64,000 nt of DNA, from the NCBI RefSeq assembly GCF_014645815.1, contig NZ_BMML01000015.1, positions 1-64,000 of the forward strand, given 5' to 3'. The notes under the pieces are model-generated. The model saw only the letters and a program-made list of their open reading frames with translations, was not told the DNA's origin and did no database searches. Every line of letters starts with the position of its first letter. Within the stretch, counting starts at the first letter, position 1. The translations under genes and the position numbers were made by a program. Positions 24,819 to 33,244 of this stretch are shown here, in pieces. Source of the stretch: Streptomyces fuscichromogenes. Lineage in GTDB: Bacteria; Actinomycetota; Actinomycetes; Streptomycetales; Streptomycetaceae.

Positions 24819-25439
24819 TCAGGACTCCTTGACGGCGATGGTCTCCACCGTGTTCGCCACGTGCTCGAACGCGTCCGCCGCCTCTTCCAGGACGTCCACG
24901 ATCTGCTTGAGCTTCAGCACCTCGATCGCGTCGTACTTGCCGTTGAAGAGGTGGGCGAGAAGCTTGCGGTGGATCTGGTCCGCCTGGTTCTCCAGGCGGT
25001 TCACCTCGATCCAGTACTCGGTGAGGTTGTCCAGCGTGCGCAGGTGGGGCATCGCCTCGGCCGTCAGGTCGGCGGCCCGTGCCAGCACCTCGATCTGCTG
25101 CTCGACACCCTTCGGCAGCTCCTCGACGTTGTAGAGGACGACCAGGTCGACGGCCTCCTCCATGAAGTCCATGATGTCGTCGAGGGAGGACGCGAGGGTG
25201 TAGATGTCCTCGCGGTCGAAGGGCGTGATGAACGAGGAGTTCAGCTGGTGGAAGATCGCGTGCGTGGCGTCGTCACCTGCGTGTTCCGCTGCCCGCATAC
25301 GCTCTGCGATCTCGGCTCGGGCAGACGCGTCCGCCCCGAGCAGTTCCATCAGGAGCTTCGAGCCCGTGACGATGTTGTCCGCGGACGCGGCGAACATGTC
25401 GTAGAAGCTCGTCTCCCTGGGGGTCAGACGAAAGCGCAC
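24819..25439 (-). CDS. DUF47 (PhoU-like) phosphate transport accessory protein
   Basis: A 206-residue all-helical protein of the DUF47/TIGR00153 family, distantly similar to PhoU. FDREDIYTLASSLDDIMDFMEE is the family's acidic metal-binding signature, and a second similar segment LENQADQIHRKLL follows. Pit-linked members are thought to modulate the carrier. It is the first gene of a two-gene operon with pit. The start codon is ATG at 25439. I see no PHO box in its 197-bp upstream region. Confidence 0.88.
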   Translation of the reverse strand: MRFRLTPRETSFYDMFAASADNIVTGSKLLMELLGADASARAEIAERMRAAEHAGDDATHAIFHQLNSSFITPFDREDIYTLASSLDDIMDFMEEAVDLVVLYNVEELPKGVEQQIEVLARAADLTAEAMPHLRTLDNLTEYWIEVNRLENQADQIHRKLLAHLFNGKYDAIEVLKLKQIVDVLEEAADAFEHVANTVETIAVKES

Positions 25440-25591
25440 TTGGGGTCCTCGGTATGCATGGGTTTCGGTCAGGCTGATGCTAAGCGCATCATCCGGCCAC
25501 GGCTAATGGGCCGCCGTCCAGTTTCGCCCATCGGGCATCCTGATCAGCACGGGGGCGTCCCGAGGGCCCTATACCCAGCAAAGTTCGTTAC

Positions 25592-25614
25592 CATATACCC
25601 ACTAGGGGTATATG
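25592..25614. promoter_or_regulatory. CsoR-type copper operator upstream of csoR
   Basis: CATATACCC (25592–25600) and GGGTATATG (25606–25614) form a perfect inverted repeat around ACTAG. This is the ATACCC…GGGTAT pattern known for copper-responsive CsoR. It ends 22 bp before the csoR start codon, so it predicts autoregulation. A partial half site ATACCC occurs at 25571. Confidence 0.85.
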
Positions 25615-25636
25615 TCTCGACGATGCGGAGGACGCG

Positions 25637-25999
25637 ATGACGACCACCGGGGCCGGCGCCATGACACCCTCCGGAAGCGGAGTGCAGGCGACCACGCACG
25701 GTTACCACAAGCAGAAGGACGAACACCTCAAGCGGCTGCGCCGGATCGAGGGCCAGATCCGGGGCCTGCAGCGGATGGTCGACGAGGACACCTACTGCAT
25801 CGACATACTCACCCAGGTCTCCGCCTCCACCAAGGGCCTCCAGTCCTTCGCCCTGCAGCTCCTGGAGGAGCACCTGCGGCACTGCGTCGCCACGGCAGCC
25901 ATTGAGAGCTCCACTCAGGGGGCCGTCAAGGGCGGGGCGGAGATCGACGCGAAGGTCGAGGAGGCCACCCAGGCCATCGCCCGTCTGCTGCGGACCTGA
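25637..25999 (+). CDS. csoR: Copper-sensing transcriptional repressor CsoR
   Basis: A 120-residue all-α repressor of the CsoR/RcnR (DUF156) family. The Cu(I) ligand set C-H-C is readable as Cys54 (DTYC), His79 (EEHL) and Cys83 (RHCV); the DNA-binding face RLRRIEGQIRGLQRMV is intact. Cu(I) binding should release the operator just upstream and derepress copper export genes elsewhere; no copper pump or chaperone is adjacent. GGAGG stands five bases before the ATG. Confidence 0.9.
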   Translation: MTTTGAGAMTPSGSGVQATTHGYHKQKDEHLKRLRRIEGQIRGLQRMVDEDTYCIDILTQVSASTKGLQSFALQLLEEHLRHCVATAAIESSTQGAVKGGAEIDAKVEEATQAIARLLRT

Positions 26000-26009
26000 C
26001 CGGCCGGAA

Positions 26010-26177
26010 TCAGCGGACCTCGCGCTCCTCGGTCACCCGCAGCACCTCGTCGATGCTCGCCAGGCTCAGCCGGTCCTCGGCGGCCGAGGCCGCGATGATC
26101 AGCTCTCCGCACAGCTCGATCTCGGCGAGGGCCACGTGGTCCTGAACTGCCGTACCGCCGGCCGGAGCCACGTGCAT
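26010..26177 (-). CDS. Small acidic protein of 55 residues, function unknown
   Basis: A short gene that is easily missed. The ATG at 26177 has AAGAGGTG immediately upstream, codon third positions are strongly G/C, and the frame ends 11 bp from the convergent csoR stop. The protein begins MHVAPAGGTAVQDH and contains ELCGELIIAASAAEDRLSLA, probably two helices with one Cys. Gene-like codon use and a ribosome site support it; I do not recognise a family. Confidence 0.7.
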   Translation of the reverse strand: MHVAPAGGTAVQDHVALAEIELCGELIIAASAAEDRLSLASIDEVLRVTEEREVR

Positions 26178-26281
26178 CACCTCTTCTCTGCCGTCACCGA
26201 CTCTCTAGAGTAGGCAGCGGTCTACACAACGCGCATGGCACGGACGGGCTAGTTCACAGGTTGTACAGAGCCGTTCCCTGA

Positions 26282-27136
26282 CTAGTGCGTCGGCTGGTTT
26301 TCGGCGATCCGGCCCGCGTAGATGTCCTCGGAACGCGGCAGCCTCACGTCCACCGGTGTGCCGAAACCGTACAGCAGGGTCGTCGAGGCGACCGCCACGG
26401 TGCCCCTGCCGCCGTCGTTGACGAAGCTGAACCGCTGCCGGAGCTTGCGGATCCGGCCCTGGTCGTCGAGGTACACGTCGAACGGGACCACGGCGGTGGC
26501 GAACCCTTTCGCCGCGGCCGCCAGGGAGGCCCGGTTGCCGGCCGACGCCGAGCGGGCCGCCGCCGCGAGGTCGGCGGTGCCCCGGTAGTGCCGGACCTCG
26601 GTCCCGGCCAGCTCGGTCGTGCCCAGGTAGGTCGCCGTGCGGGTGCCGCGCAGCAGCTCGGCCGCGGCGAACGGGTCCGTCGCGCCGCCGGTGACCAGGT
26701 TGCCGTCGGAGAGGGCCGCGGTCTCCACGCGGACCCACTTGTCGGCGGGTACCCCGGCGCCCCGGTTCTTCATGAACAGGGCTCCCGGGGCGAGGAGTTC
26801 GGTGATCGGGCGGTGCTCGGAGGCACCGGCGGGGTCCTGCGGGAGGACGACCGTGAGCCTGCCGAACTGCTGGTCGTAGTCGTAGACGCCCTTGCCGCGG
26901 ATGGTGACCCGGGTGCCGCCGGTGGCCATCTCCATCGAGGTCGTCGCCCGGGAGGTGCGGGTGGCGCGCAGGGTGTCCGCCGCGCGCTTCAGGAGGGCGA
27001 CCGGTTGGTCGGCGGGGGTGCCGCCGACGCCCTCGGCCGTGGCCCCGCCGCAGCCGGTGGCGCACGCCCCGAGGCCGACCACGAGCCCTACGGTGACGGC
27101 CGTCCTTCCGGCCCGCCAGTGCTGCCGCCGATCCAT
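26282..27136 (-). CDS. Secreted lipoprotein, LppX/LprAFG-like
   Basis: A 284-residue lipoprotein with a signal peptide and a lipobox near GCGG (Cys about residue 29). The rest alternates β-strands (VTIRGKGVYDYDQQFGRL, ADKWVRVETAAL, FDVYLDDQGRIRKLRQRFSF), which resembles LppX/LprG lipid-carrier proteins of Actinobacteria. By that analogy it may carry or sense lipids at the outer face of the membrane (inference). The ATG at 27136 is preferred because a GGGGG tract lies about ten bases upstream; a GTG at 27169 is the alternative. Confidence 0.75.
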   Translation of the reverse strand: MDRRQHWRAGRTAVTVGLVVGLGACATGCGGATAEGVGGTPADQPVALLKRAADTLRATRTSRATTSMEMATGGTRVTIRGKGVYDYDQQFGRLTVVLPQDPAGASEHRPITELLAPGALFMKNRGAGVPADKWVRVETAALSDGNLVTGGATDPFAAAELLRGTRTATYLGTTELAGTEVRHYRGTADLAAAARSASAGNRASLAAAAKGFATAVVPFDVYLDDQGRIRKLRQRFSFVNDGGRGTVAVASTTLLYGFGTPVDVRLPRSEDIYAGRIAENQPTH

Positions 27137-27255
27137 GTCCTGCCTACCCCCAGCCGGTACGTCCGTCACGGGCCCCCTGTCGTTCCGCTTAACGAGGGGT
27201 GGGTGGGGCCGTCACGCATGCCTGTGCTCTGCCGGGCATGGGTAACGTTGTCGGT

Positions 27256-27432
27256 GTGGCACAGCAGGACGGTTCCGGGCAGGCCCTGGAGGGGGCAGAA
27301 CACGAGGCGGGCACGGTGGAGCAGGGGCGGTTCTGTTTCGCCCGGTGCACGTGCGGGTGGCGGGGGCCGGCCCGGAGGGCGAGAAGCCTGGCGCGTTCCG
27401 ATGCGGAGGGGCACCTGGCCGGGGGTGGCTGA
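27256..27432 (+). CDS. Small Cys-containing protein of 58 residues, function unknown
   Basis: The frame reads VAQQDGSGQALEGAEHEA then GRFCFARCTCGWRGPARRAR, with Cys-x3-Cys-x-Cys that could bind zinc. The GTG at 27256 is preferred because a −10-like TAACGT (27243–27248) lies seven bases before it, fitting a leaderless transcript; ATG at 27238 would add six residues. It is divergent from the lipoprotein gene. Codon use is gene-like; a dispersed repeat follows 30 bp after the stop. Confidence 0.55.
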   Translation: MAQQDGSGQALEGAEHEAGTVEQGRFCFARCTCGWRGPARRARSLARSDAEGHLAGGG

Positions 27433-27462
27433 GGTCGTCGGTCGGGTGCCGGACGGTGGGGG

Positions 27463-27521
27463 TCGACCGCGCAGTTCCCCGCGCCCCTGACGGGGCGCTG
27501 CACGGGGAACTGCGTGACCAG
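27463..27521. repeat. Dispersed repeat copy D, complete palindrome
   Basis: The left half (GACCGCGCAGTTCCCCGCG) and right half (ACGGGGAACTGCGTGACC) are inverted copies flanking CGCCCC-TGA-CGGGGCG. It forms one long interrupted stem between the small Cys gene and the Nudix gene, which are convergent. Confidence 0.75.
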
Positions 27522-27587
27522 GCACGGCGCACCCGCGGTTCTCCACGGTCCCGCGCCCCTGACAGATCCGAAGACAGGCGCGCTCTT

Positions 27588-28004
27588 CTACTGCGTGTTG
27601 TGAAGCGAGGCCAGCAGTTCGTCCACCAGCTCGGCGTCTCTCGGCTGGGTCAGTCTGCGGCGGGCCTCGGCCGGGCGGAGCCAGAGGATCCTGTCCACCT
27701 CGTGGTTCGGGGTGAAGTGGCCCTCTCCTGCTTCGCCGGACCAGTAACGGACCGTCTTGGGGCGGCCGTTGGCGTAGTAGTGGGCGGTGGAGAGTTCGGT
27801 GCCGAGGGTGGCTGTGTAGCCGGTCTCCTCGGCCACCTCGCGCAGTGCGGCCATGTCCGCGTCCTCACCGCGCTTGAGCTTGCCTTTCGGATGCGACCAA
27901 TCATCGTATTTTGGGCGGTGGACGAGGCAGACCTCCACGTCGCCGTCGACCGGCGAGCGACGCCACAGGACGCAGCCCGCCGCCGGCACCGGGGTCTCGT
28001 TCAC
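27588..28004 (-). CDS. Nudix hydrolase
   Basis: A 138-residue protein with a complete Nudix box: G-KLKRG-E-DADMAAL-REVAEETGY. The layout (WRRSP … WSHPKGKLKRGE) resembles MutT/Ap4A or diphosphoinositol-polyphosphate-type hydrolases acting on nucleotide or polyphosphate compounds. The GTG at 28004 overlaps the CHAD stop codon (GTGA) and has GGAGG upstream. It is third in the ppk–CHAD–nudix operon, so a polyphosphate- or nucleotide-linked substrate is reasonable but unproven. Confidence 0.88.
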   Translation of the reverse strand: MNETPVPAAGCVLWRRSPVDGDVEVCLVHRPKYDDWSHPKGKLKRGEDADMAALREVAEETGYTATLGTELSTAHYYANGRPKTVRYWSGEAGEGHFTPNHEVDRILWLRPAEARRRLTQPRDAELVDELLASLHNTQ

Positions 28005-29023
28005 ACGGCCTCCACCCGCTGCTTCTGCCATGCCTGCTGGAACGCGAACCGGGCCGCCTCCACCTCGTGCCGCTGGTCGGCGTGGAGAACGCCGAGGGCG
28101 TAGGCCGTGGCGGGGGCGATGCGCGGGGTGCGGGCCGCCGCGGCCGCCGCGGCGGCGGCCTCCGAGGCGTCACGGTGCCGGTTCAGGGCCTGGCCGGCCG
28201 CGAGCAGCCGTACGTCCACGGGCGCGCCCTGGCCGCACAGCACCTCGCGGGCGTAGCGGTGCAGCCGCAGCAGGAGGCGGACCTGGTGCCAGGGGCCGTC
28301 CTGGGGATGCGGGGCGGGGTCCGGGGACAGGCCGTGGACCAGGGCCTCCGCGTTGTAGGGGTGGCCCGCGGTGACCAGCGGGAGGGCGGCGACGGCGTCG
28401 GTGAGGCGTTCCTCGGCGGCCGCGGCCGGCGGGCGCAGGTCGGTGCCGGGCGCCGCGGCCGTCAGCGGGACCTCGCTGGCCAGCACCGCGACCTTGTCGG
28501 CGACCGCGTGGAAGCGGGCGGAGCCGAGCGCCTGGAGGGCGGTGGAGTGGGCCCGGGTGCGGGCCAGGGTGAGCTGGCGGTCCAGCAGGGCGCCCGCCTT
28601 GGCCGCACCGACGGTGAGGTTGCCGCGGTCCTGCGGCGCCTCCGAAGTGGCCTGGCTGGGCAGGGATGTCGAGCCGGAGAGTCGGTGGAGCGCCAGCAAC
28701 AGGCGCTCCAGCCGTGCCTCGTAGGCGTGCTCAAGGCCCAACGTGCCCGACAGCCAGGCCAGTTCCGGGCGGATCTCCTCGGACCAGTCGGTGTCGAGGA
28801 GCGGGCGGAAGGTGTGCAGGCTGCCGCTGATGCGCCGGGCCGAGCGGCGCAGGGCGCGGGCCGCGTCGACGGACTCCTGCGCCGCGCTCGCCGTCCCGGT
28901 CTCCCGGTGCAGGCGCAGCGCGCGGAGGAACTCGGTGGCCTGGGTGCGCAGGTAGCCCGCCAGGGCGTCCCCGGTGACCACCCGGGCCGTCGGGTCCGTC
29001 GGTTCAAGGTGTTGCTGTGCCAC
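28001..29023 (-). CDS. CHAD domain protein (polyphosphate-binding)
   Basis: A 340-residue helical protein of the CHAD family: basic, with conserved His and Arg clusters such as RVVTGDALAGYLRTQ near the N-terminus, ARALRRSARRISGSLHTFRPL in the middle, and a His/Arg-rich end. CHAD proteins bind inorganic polyphosphate, often in granules. The GTG start has GGAGG seven bases upstream and overlaps the 3' end of ppk by 20 bp, which strongly ties it to polyphosphate metabolism. Confidence 0.9.
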   Translation of the reverse strand: MAQQHLEPTDPTARVVTGDALAGYLRTQATEFLRALRLHRETGTASAAQESVDAARALRRSARRISGSLHTFRPLLDTDWSEEIRPELAWLSGTLGLEHAYEARLERLLLALHRLSGSTSLPSQATSEAPQDRGNLTVGAAKAGALLDRQLTLARTRAHSTALQALGSARFHAVADKVAVLASEVPLTAAAPGTDLRPPAAAAEERLTDAVAALPLVTAGHPYNAEALVHGLSPDPAPHPQDGPWHQVRLLLRLHRYAREVLCGQGAPVDVRLLAAGQALNRHRDASEAAAAAAAAARTPRIAPATAYALGVLHADQRHEVEAARFAFQQAWQKQRVEAV

Positions 29024-31238
29024 GCCGGCGCCTCCGGGCGTCTATGAGCGTCTCCTGGATGTTGCGCAGTGGCCGTCCGTCGGCGTCGGTCGCGTGCCGG
29101 GTCCATTCGCCGTCCGGGCCCAGGTGCCAGGAGGAGGTGGAGTCGGACATGCCGGACTCGAGGAACCGGTTGAGGGCCGCTCGGTGCGCCGGGTCGGTGA
29201 CCCGGACCAGGGCCTCTATCCGGCGGTCGAGGTTGCGGTGCATCATGTCGGCGCTGCCGATCCACACCTCGGGCTCGCCGCCGTTGCCGAAGGTGAAGAC
29301 CCGGGAGTGTTCCAGGAAGCGGCCGAGGACCGAGCGGACCCGGATGTTCTCCGACAGGCCCGCGACACCCGGGCGGATCGCGCAGATGCCGCGCACCCAG
29401 ATGTCGACCGGCACGCCGGCCATGGCCGCGCGGTAGAGGGCGTCGATGATCGCTTCGTCGACCATCGAGTTGGCCTTGATACGGACGAACGCGGGGCGTC
29501 CGGCCCGGTGGTGCTGTATTTCCTTGTCGATGCGCGCGATCAGGCCGTCGCGCAGCGACTTGGGAGCCACCAGCAGGCGGCGGTACGTCTCCCGGCGGGA
29601 GTAGCCGGAGAGGCGGTTGAACAGGTCGGACAGGTCCGCGCCGACCTGCGGGTCGGCGGTGAGCAGGCCGAGGTCCTCGTAGAGTCTCGCCGTCTTCGGG
29701 TGGTAGTTCCCGGTGCCGACGTGGCTGTAGCGGCGGAGTGTCTCGCCCTCCTGGCGGACCACCAGGGACAGCTTGCAGTGGGTCTTCAGGCCGACCAGGC
29801 CGTAGACGACATGGCAGCCGGCCTCCTCCAGCTTGCGCGCCCACTTGATGTTGGCGTGCTCGTCGAAGCGGGCCTTGATCTCGACCAGGACGAGGACCTG
29901 CTTGCCGGCCTCGGCGGCGTCGATGAGCGCGTTGACGATCGGGGAGTCGCCGGAGGTCCGGTACAGGGTCTGCTTGATCGCGAGGACGTCGGGGTCCTCG
30001 GCGGCCTGCTCGACGAAGGCCTGCACGGAGGTGGAGAAGCTGTCGTACGGGTGGTGCAGCAGTACGTCCCGCTCGCGCAGGGCCGCGAAGATGTCGGGCG
30101 CGGACGCCGACTCGACCTCGGCGAGGTCGCGGTGGGTGCCCGCGATGAACTTGCGGTACTTCAGCTCCGGCCGGTCGAGACCGGAGATGCGGAAGAGGCC
30201 GGTCAGGTCGAGCGGGCCGGGCAGCGGGTAGACCTCGGCCTCGTTGACCTTCAGTTCGCGGACCAGCAGGTCGAGGACGTCGCGGTCGATGGACTCCTCG
30301 ACCTCCAGGCGCACCGGCGGCCCGAACCGGCGCCGCATGAGCTCCTTCTCCAGGGCCTGGAGCAGGTTCTCGGCGTCGTCCTCCTCGACCTCCAGGTCCT
30401 CGTTCCGGGTCAGGCGGAAGGCGTGGTGCTCCACCACCTCCATGCCGGGGAACAGCTCCTCCAGGTGGGCGCCGATGACGTCCTCGATGGGGACGTACCG
30501 GCCCGGGGAGCTCTCCAGGAACCGGGACAGCGACTGCGGCACCTTCACCCGGGCGAAGTGCTTGTGGCCGCTGACCGGGTTGCGGACGACCACGGCCAGG
30601 TTCATGGAGAGGCCGGAGATGTACGGGAAGGGGTGCGCGGGGTCCACGGCCAGCGGGGTGAGGACCGGGAAGATCTGGTGCCGGAACAGCGTGAAGAGCC
30701 GGGCCTGCTCCTTCTCGGTCAGCTCGGCCCAGCGCACCAGGTGGATGCCCTCCTCCGCGAGCGCGGGGGCGACGTCCTCGTGGTAGCAGGCGGCGTGCCG
30801 GGCCATCAGCTCACGGGAGCGGGCCCAGATCATCTCCAGCACCTCGCGCGGCTGCAACCCGGAGGCGGACCGGGTGGCCACGCCGGTCGCTATGCGGCGC
30901 TTCAGCCCCGCCACCCGGACCATGAAGAACTCGTCCAGGTTGCTCGCGAAGATCGCCAGGAAGTTCGCCCGCTCCAGCAGGGGCGTCTCGGGGTCCTCGG
31001 CGAGCTCCAGCACCCGTTCGTTGAACGCGAGCCAGCTGCGCTCCCGGTCGAGGAAGCGCCCTTGGGGCAGTTGCACCCCGTCGACCTGCGACTCCTCGTA
31101 CGCGTCGAGGTCGGCGTCGATGTCGGGTTCGAGGTCGGAGACCGCGGCGGCCACCGTGTGCGGGCGGTGCGCGGCGATGGAGCCCACGGAGGGCTGGGCG
31201 GGCTGGACCTCGGCTGCCTGGGCGTTCTGCTGACTCAT
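29004..31238 (-). CDS. ppk: Polyphosphate kinase 1
   Basis: A 744-residue kinase with all PPK1 domains. The N-terminal domain has RSWLAFNERVLELA; the catalytic part contains LVRWAE … HPYDSFSTSVQAFVEQAA, and RRYSHVGTGNYHPKTARLYE split as RRYSHVGTG and NYHPKTA, whose first His is the expected phosphorylated residue; SADMMHRNLDRRIE supports the second phospholipase-D-like domain. It makes polyphosphate from ATP and can reverse. The ATG at 31238 has GGAAG upstream; an in-frame ATG at 31361 (785 residues) has gene-like codons but no ribosome site and remains possible. It heads the ppk–CHAD–nudix operon. Confidence 0.95.
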   Translation of the reverse strand: MSQQNAQAAEVQPAQPSVGSIAAHRPHTVAAAVSDLEPDIDADLDAYEESQVDGVQLPQGRFLDRERSWLAFNERVLELAEDPETPLLERANFLAIFASNLDEFFMVRVAGLKRRIATGVATRSASGLQPREVLEMIWARSRELMARHAACYHEDVAPALAEEGIHLVRWAELTEKEQARLFTLFRHQIFPVLTPLAVDPAHPFPYISGLSMNLAVVVRNPVSGHKHFARVKVPQSLSRFLESSPGRYVPIEDVIGAHLEELFPGMEVVEHHAFRLTRNEDLEVEEDDAENLLQALEKELMRRRFGPPVRLEVEESIDRDVLDLLVRELKVNEAEVYPLPGPLDLTGLFRISGLDRPELKYRKFIAGTHRDLAEVESASAPDIFAALRERDVLLHHPYDSFSTSVQAFVEQAAEDPDVLAIKQTLYRTSGDSPIVNALIDAAEAGKQVLVLVEIKARFDEHANIKWARKLEEAGCHVVYGLVGLKTHCKLSLVVRQEGETLRRYSHVGTGNYHPKTARLYEDLGLLTADPQVGADLSDLFNRLSGYSRRETYRRLLVAPKSLRDGLIARIDKEIQHHRAGRPAFVRIKANSMVDEAIIDALYRAAMAGVPVDIWVRGICAIRPGVAGLSENIRVRSVLGRFLEHSRVFTFGNGGEPEVWIGSADMMHRNLDRRIEALVRVTDPAHRAALNRFLESGMSDSTSSWHLGPDGEWTRHATDADGRPLRNIQETLIDARRRRRGTATP

Positions 31239-31592
31239 GAGCCCATTCTTCCGCGCCCTGGCCGTCACGGGCGCGTCGGAACGCGCGGGTGGGAGGTGGA
31301 CGACCCCGTTTCCCACGAACCCCTCGGGGGGCGGTGAAGGCTCTGGCACGGCGGGCTTCATTGGCTGAGCGTCGCAAGTCCGTCTGAACCAATGGTTACG
31401 AAGACATGGCGTGCGGGATAGCGGGGGGAGGCTCGCGGACGTCCGTGATCGGCCTTCGAAGGCTTTGGGGATCACGAAAGCGACGATCCTGTACGACCTT
31501 CTCACCGGTCCCGCGTATCCGGCCCCCGGCGGCCTCGCCGGACCTCGTGCCGCGCTTGCGCCGACCGGGGGACGCGCGGGACCGACGGTCCC
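31239..31592. other. 354-bp region upstream of ppk
   Basis: If the longer ppk start at 31361 is wrong, this stretch is free of genes. It must hold the ppk promoter. GTTCAGA preceded by CGTAACC 11 bp earlier on the minus strand (around 31385–31402) faintly resembles degenerate PHO units, but no clear GTTCACC pair is present. The right half carries the end of the ABC permease transcript with a small GGGACCGACGGTCCC hairpin. Confidence 0.5.
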
Positions 31593-32378
31593 TCAGCGGG
31601 CCCGGCGGCGCAAGAGGCAGAACGCGCCGACCGTGGCCGCGGCGGCCAGTGCGAGCACCATCGCGGTGGCGAGGAGCTGTACGGGCCAGAAGCCGTGCAG
31701 CGGGCCGTGCAGCGGCGTCCAGGCCTTGCGCAGGTACAGCCTGACGACGAGTGTCACGGCGGCGGCCGCGCCGAGCGCCGGGAGGGTGCGGCGCAGCGCG
31801 ATCCCGGCGAGGGCGCCGACGGCGAGGCCGAGCAGCAGCAGGGCCGGCAGCAGCGGGCCGCGCGGGATGAAGACGCGGTCGTAGGTCCAGTTGCTGACCA
31901 GCGAGTCCCGGTCGGAGCTCCACGCCCAGCCGAAGAGCAGCGCCAGCAGTGCGCCCCCGGCGGCCACTGGTACGGCGGCCGTGGTCAGCTTGGCGGCCAG
32001 CCAGCGGGCCGGGGACACGGACTGGGTCCAGGCCAGCTCGGCGGTGCCGGACTCCAGCTCGCGGCCGAGAAGCGCGCCGCCCGCCCAGGCGGCGACGGCG
32101 ACGCAGGAGAAGCCGAGGGCCTCGCCGAGGAGGTTGAAGAGGTTGTTGGCGTCGGTGAACGCCGAGTAGCCGCAGCTGGGCAGGTGGCCGCCCATGGGGG
32201 AGTAGGCGAAGAAGCTGTGGCAGGCCCGCTCGGCAGGCACCTCGTGGAGGTGCAGCCAGAGCAGCAGGCCCGTCACGAGCAGCACGAACGCGGCCCACAC
32301 GAGCAGCGCGGGGCGGTGCAGCCGGCCCAGGGAGCGGCGGGGCGCGGGCGCCGGGAGGGCGCTGGTCGGCGCGGTCAT
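31593..32378 (-). CDS. ABC-2-like export permease, third paralogue
   Basis: A 261-residue permease with about six helices. The conserved block WAGGALLGRELESGTAELAWTQSVSPARWLAAKL is shared, with small changes, by the two permeases upstream and marks the family as ABC-2 type. It ends with a basic tail. It starts inside the stop codon of the preceding permease (ATGA overlap). It probably pairs with one or both sister permeases and the ATPase at 34146. The transported substrate is unknown; peptide or drug export under GntR control is common for this type. Confidence 0.8.
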   Translation of the reverse strand: MTAPTSALPAPAPRRSLGRLHRPALLVWAAFVLLVTGLLLWLHLHEVPAERACHSFFAYSPMGGHLPSCGYSAFTDANNLFNLLGEALGFSCVAVAAWAGGALLGRELESGTAELAWTQSVSPARWLAAKLTTAAVPVAAGGALLALLFGWAWSSDRDSLVSNWTYDRVFIPRGPLLPALLLLGLAVGALAGIALRRTLPALGAAAAVTLVVRLYLRKAWTPLHGPLHGFWPVQLLATAMVLALAAAATVGAFCLLRRRAR

Positions 32379-33244
32379 GCGGAGGGCTCCGTACGGTGCT
32401 TGAGGAGGCGGAAGGAGAGCAGGACGGCGAGGGCGGCGACGGTGAGGACGATCGCGGTCTCGGTGAGGTGCAGGGGCCAGTAGTGGGAGGGGGGCTGGTA
32501 GGTCGCGAAGCGGCTGTCGCCGTCCCCGCCCTCGTTCACCAGCGCGACGTTGTCGGGGATGTCGAAGGCGTGCGGCCCGGTGCGGGTGACGGCCGGCCAC
32601 AGGCGGAAGCGGTAGCTGGTCAGCACGGCGTTGAGCAGCCACATCGCACCGGCGGCGGCCCCGAGCGCGGCCAGCGCGCGGCGCAGCAGCAGACCGGTGA
32701 GGACGCCGACGGCGAGGGCGCACAGGGCGTACGCCACGAGCAGCGGGCCGCGGGCCATGAACGCGGTGTCCCAGGTCCAGTCGAACTGGAGGGACGGGTC
32801 CGGCGGGGAGGCGGACACCCAGCGGAACACCAGGACCAGGATCGTGCCGCCGGCGGTGACCGCGAGTGCGGGCAGCGCGAGCTTGGCGGTCAGCCAGCGG
32901 ACCGGGGTGATGCCCTGGGTCCAGGCCAACTGTGCGGTCCCGTACTCCAGTTCACGGCCGATGAGGGAGCCGCCGGCGAACCCGGCGACGGCGACGAAGC
33001 CGTAGCCGATCAGGTCGCCGGCCCAGGACAGCTGGGTCGGATAGCCCATCAGGAGATGCAGGGTGTCGCAGTCGCCGACGCAGGGCAGGTCCCGGGTGTT
33101 CGGGTCCTTCCCGGTGACCTCCGCCAGCCACACCAGCCAGCCGCTCGCCCCCGCCACGAAGACGGCCCAGGCCAGCAGCGCCGACCGGTGCAGCCGCAGT
33201 ACGGTCCGGGGCAGTCCGCCGCCGCGCAGGGCCGGGGAGCTCAT
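32375..33244 (-). CDS. ABC-2-like export permease, second paralogue
   Basis: A 289-residue permease with about six helices and the family block FAGGSLIGRELEYGTAQLAWTQ. Two Cys (PCVGDC) lie in the first extracellular loop, whereas the first and third paralogues carry different Cys pairs at the same place, so the loops have diverged while keeping cysteines. Overlaps of 4 bp at both ends tie it to its neighbours. Confidence 0.8.
   Translation of the reverse strand: MSSPALRGGGLPRTVLRLHRSALLAWAVFVAGASGWLVWLAEVTGKDPNTRDLPCVGDCDTLHLLMGYPTQLSWAGDLIGYGFVAVAGFAGGSLIGRELEYGTAQLAWTQGITPVRWLTAKLALPALAVTAGGTILVLVFRWVSASPPDPSLQFDWTWDTAFMARGPLLVAYALCALAVGVLTGLLLRRALAALGAAAGAMWLLNAVLTSYRFRLWPAVTRTGPHAFDIPDNVALVNEGGDGDSRFATYQPPSHYWPLHLTETAIVLTVAALAVLLSFRLLKHRTEPSA

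Noticed and set aside
31361..31361. Alternative ppk start giving 785 residues
   Set aside because: The codons between are moderately gene-like, but no ribosome site precedes this ATG; kept only as a possibility in the ppk entry.
31380..31402. PHO box upstream of ppk
   Set aside because: Only one unit (GTTCAGA) resembles GTTCACC, with a poor neighbour; too weak to annotate as a site.
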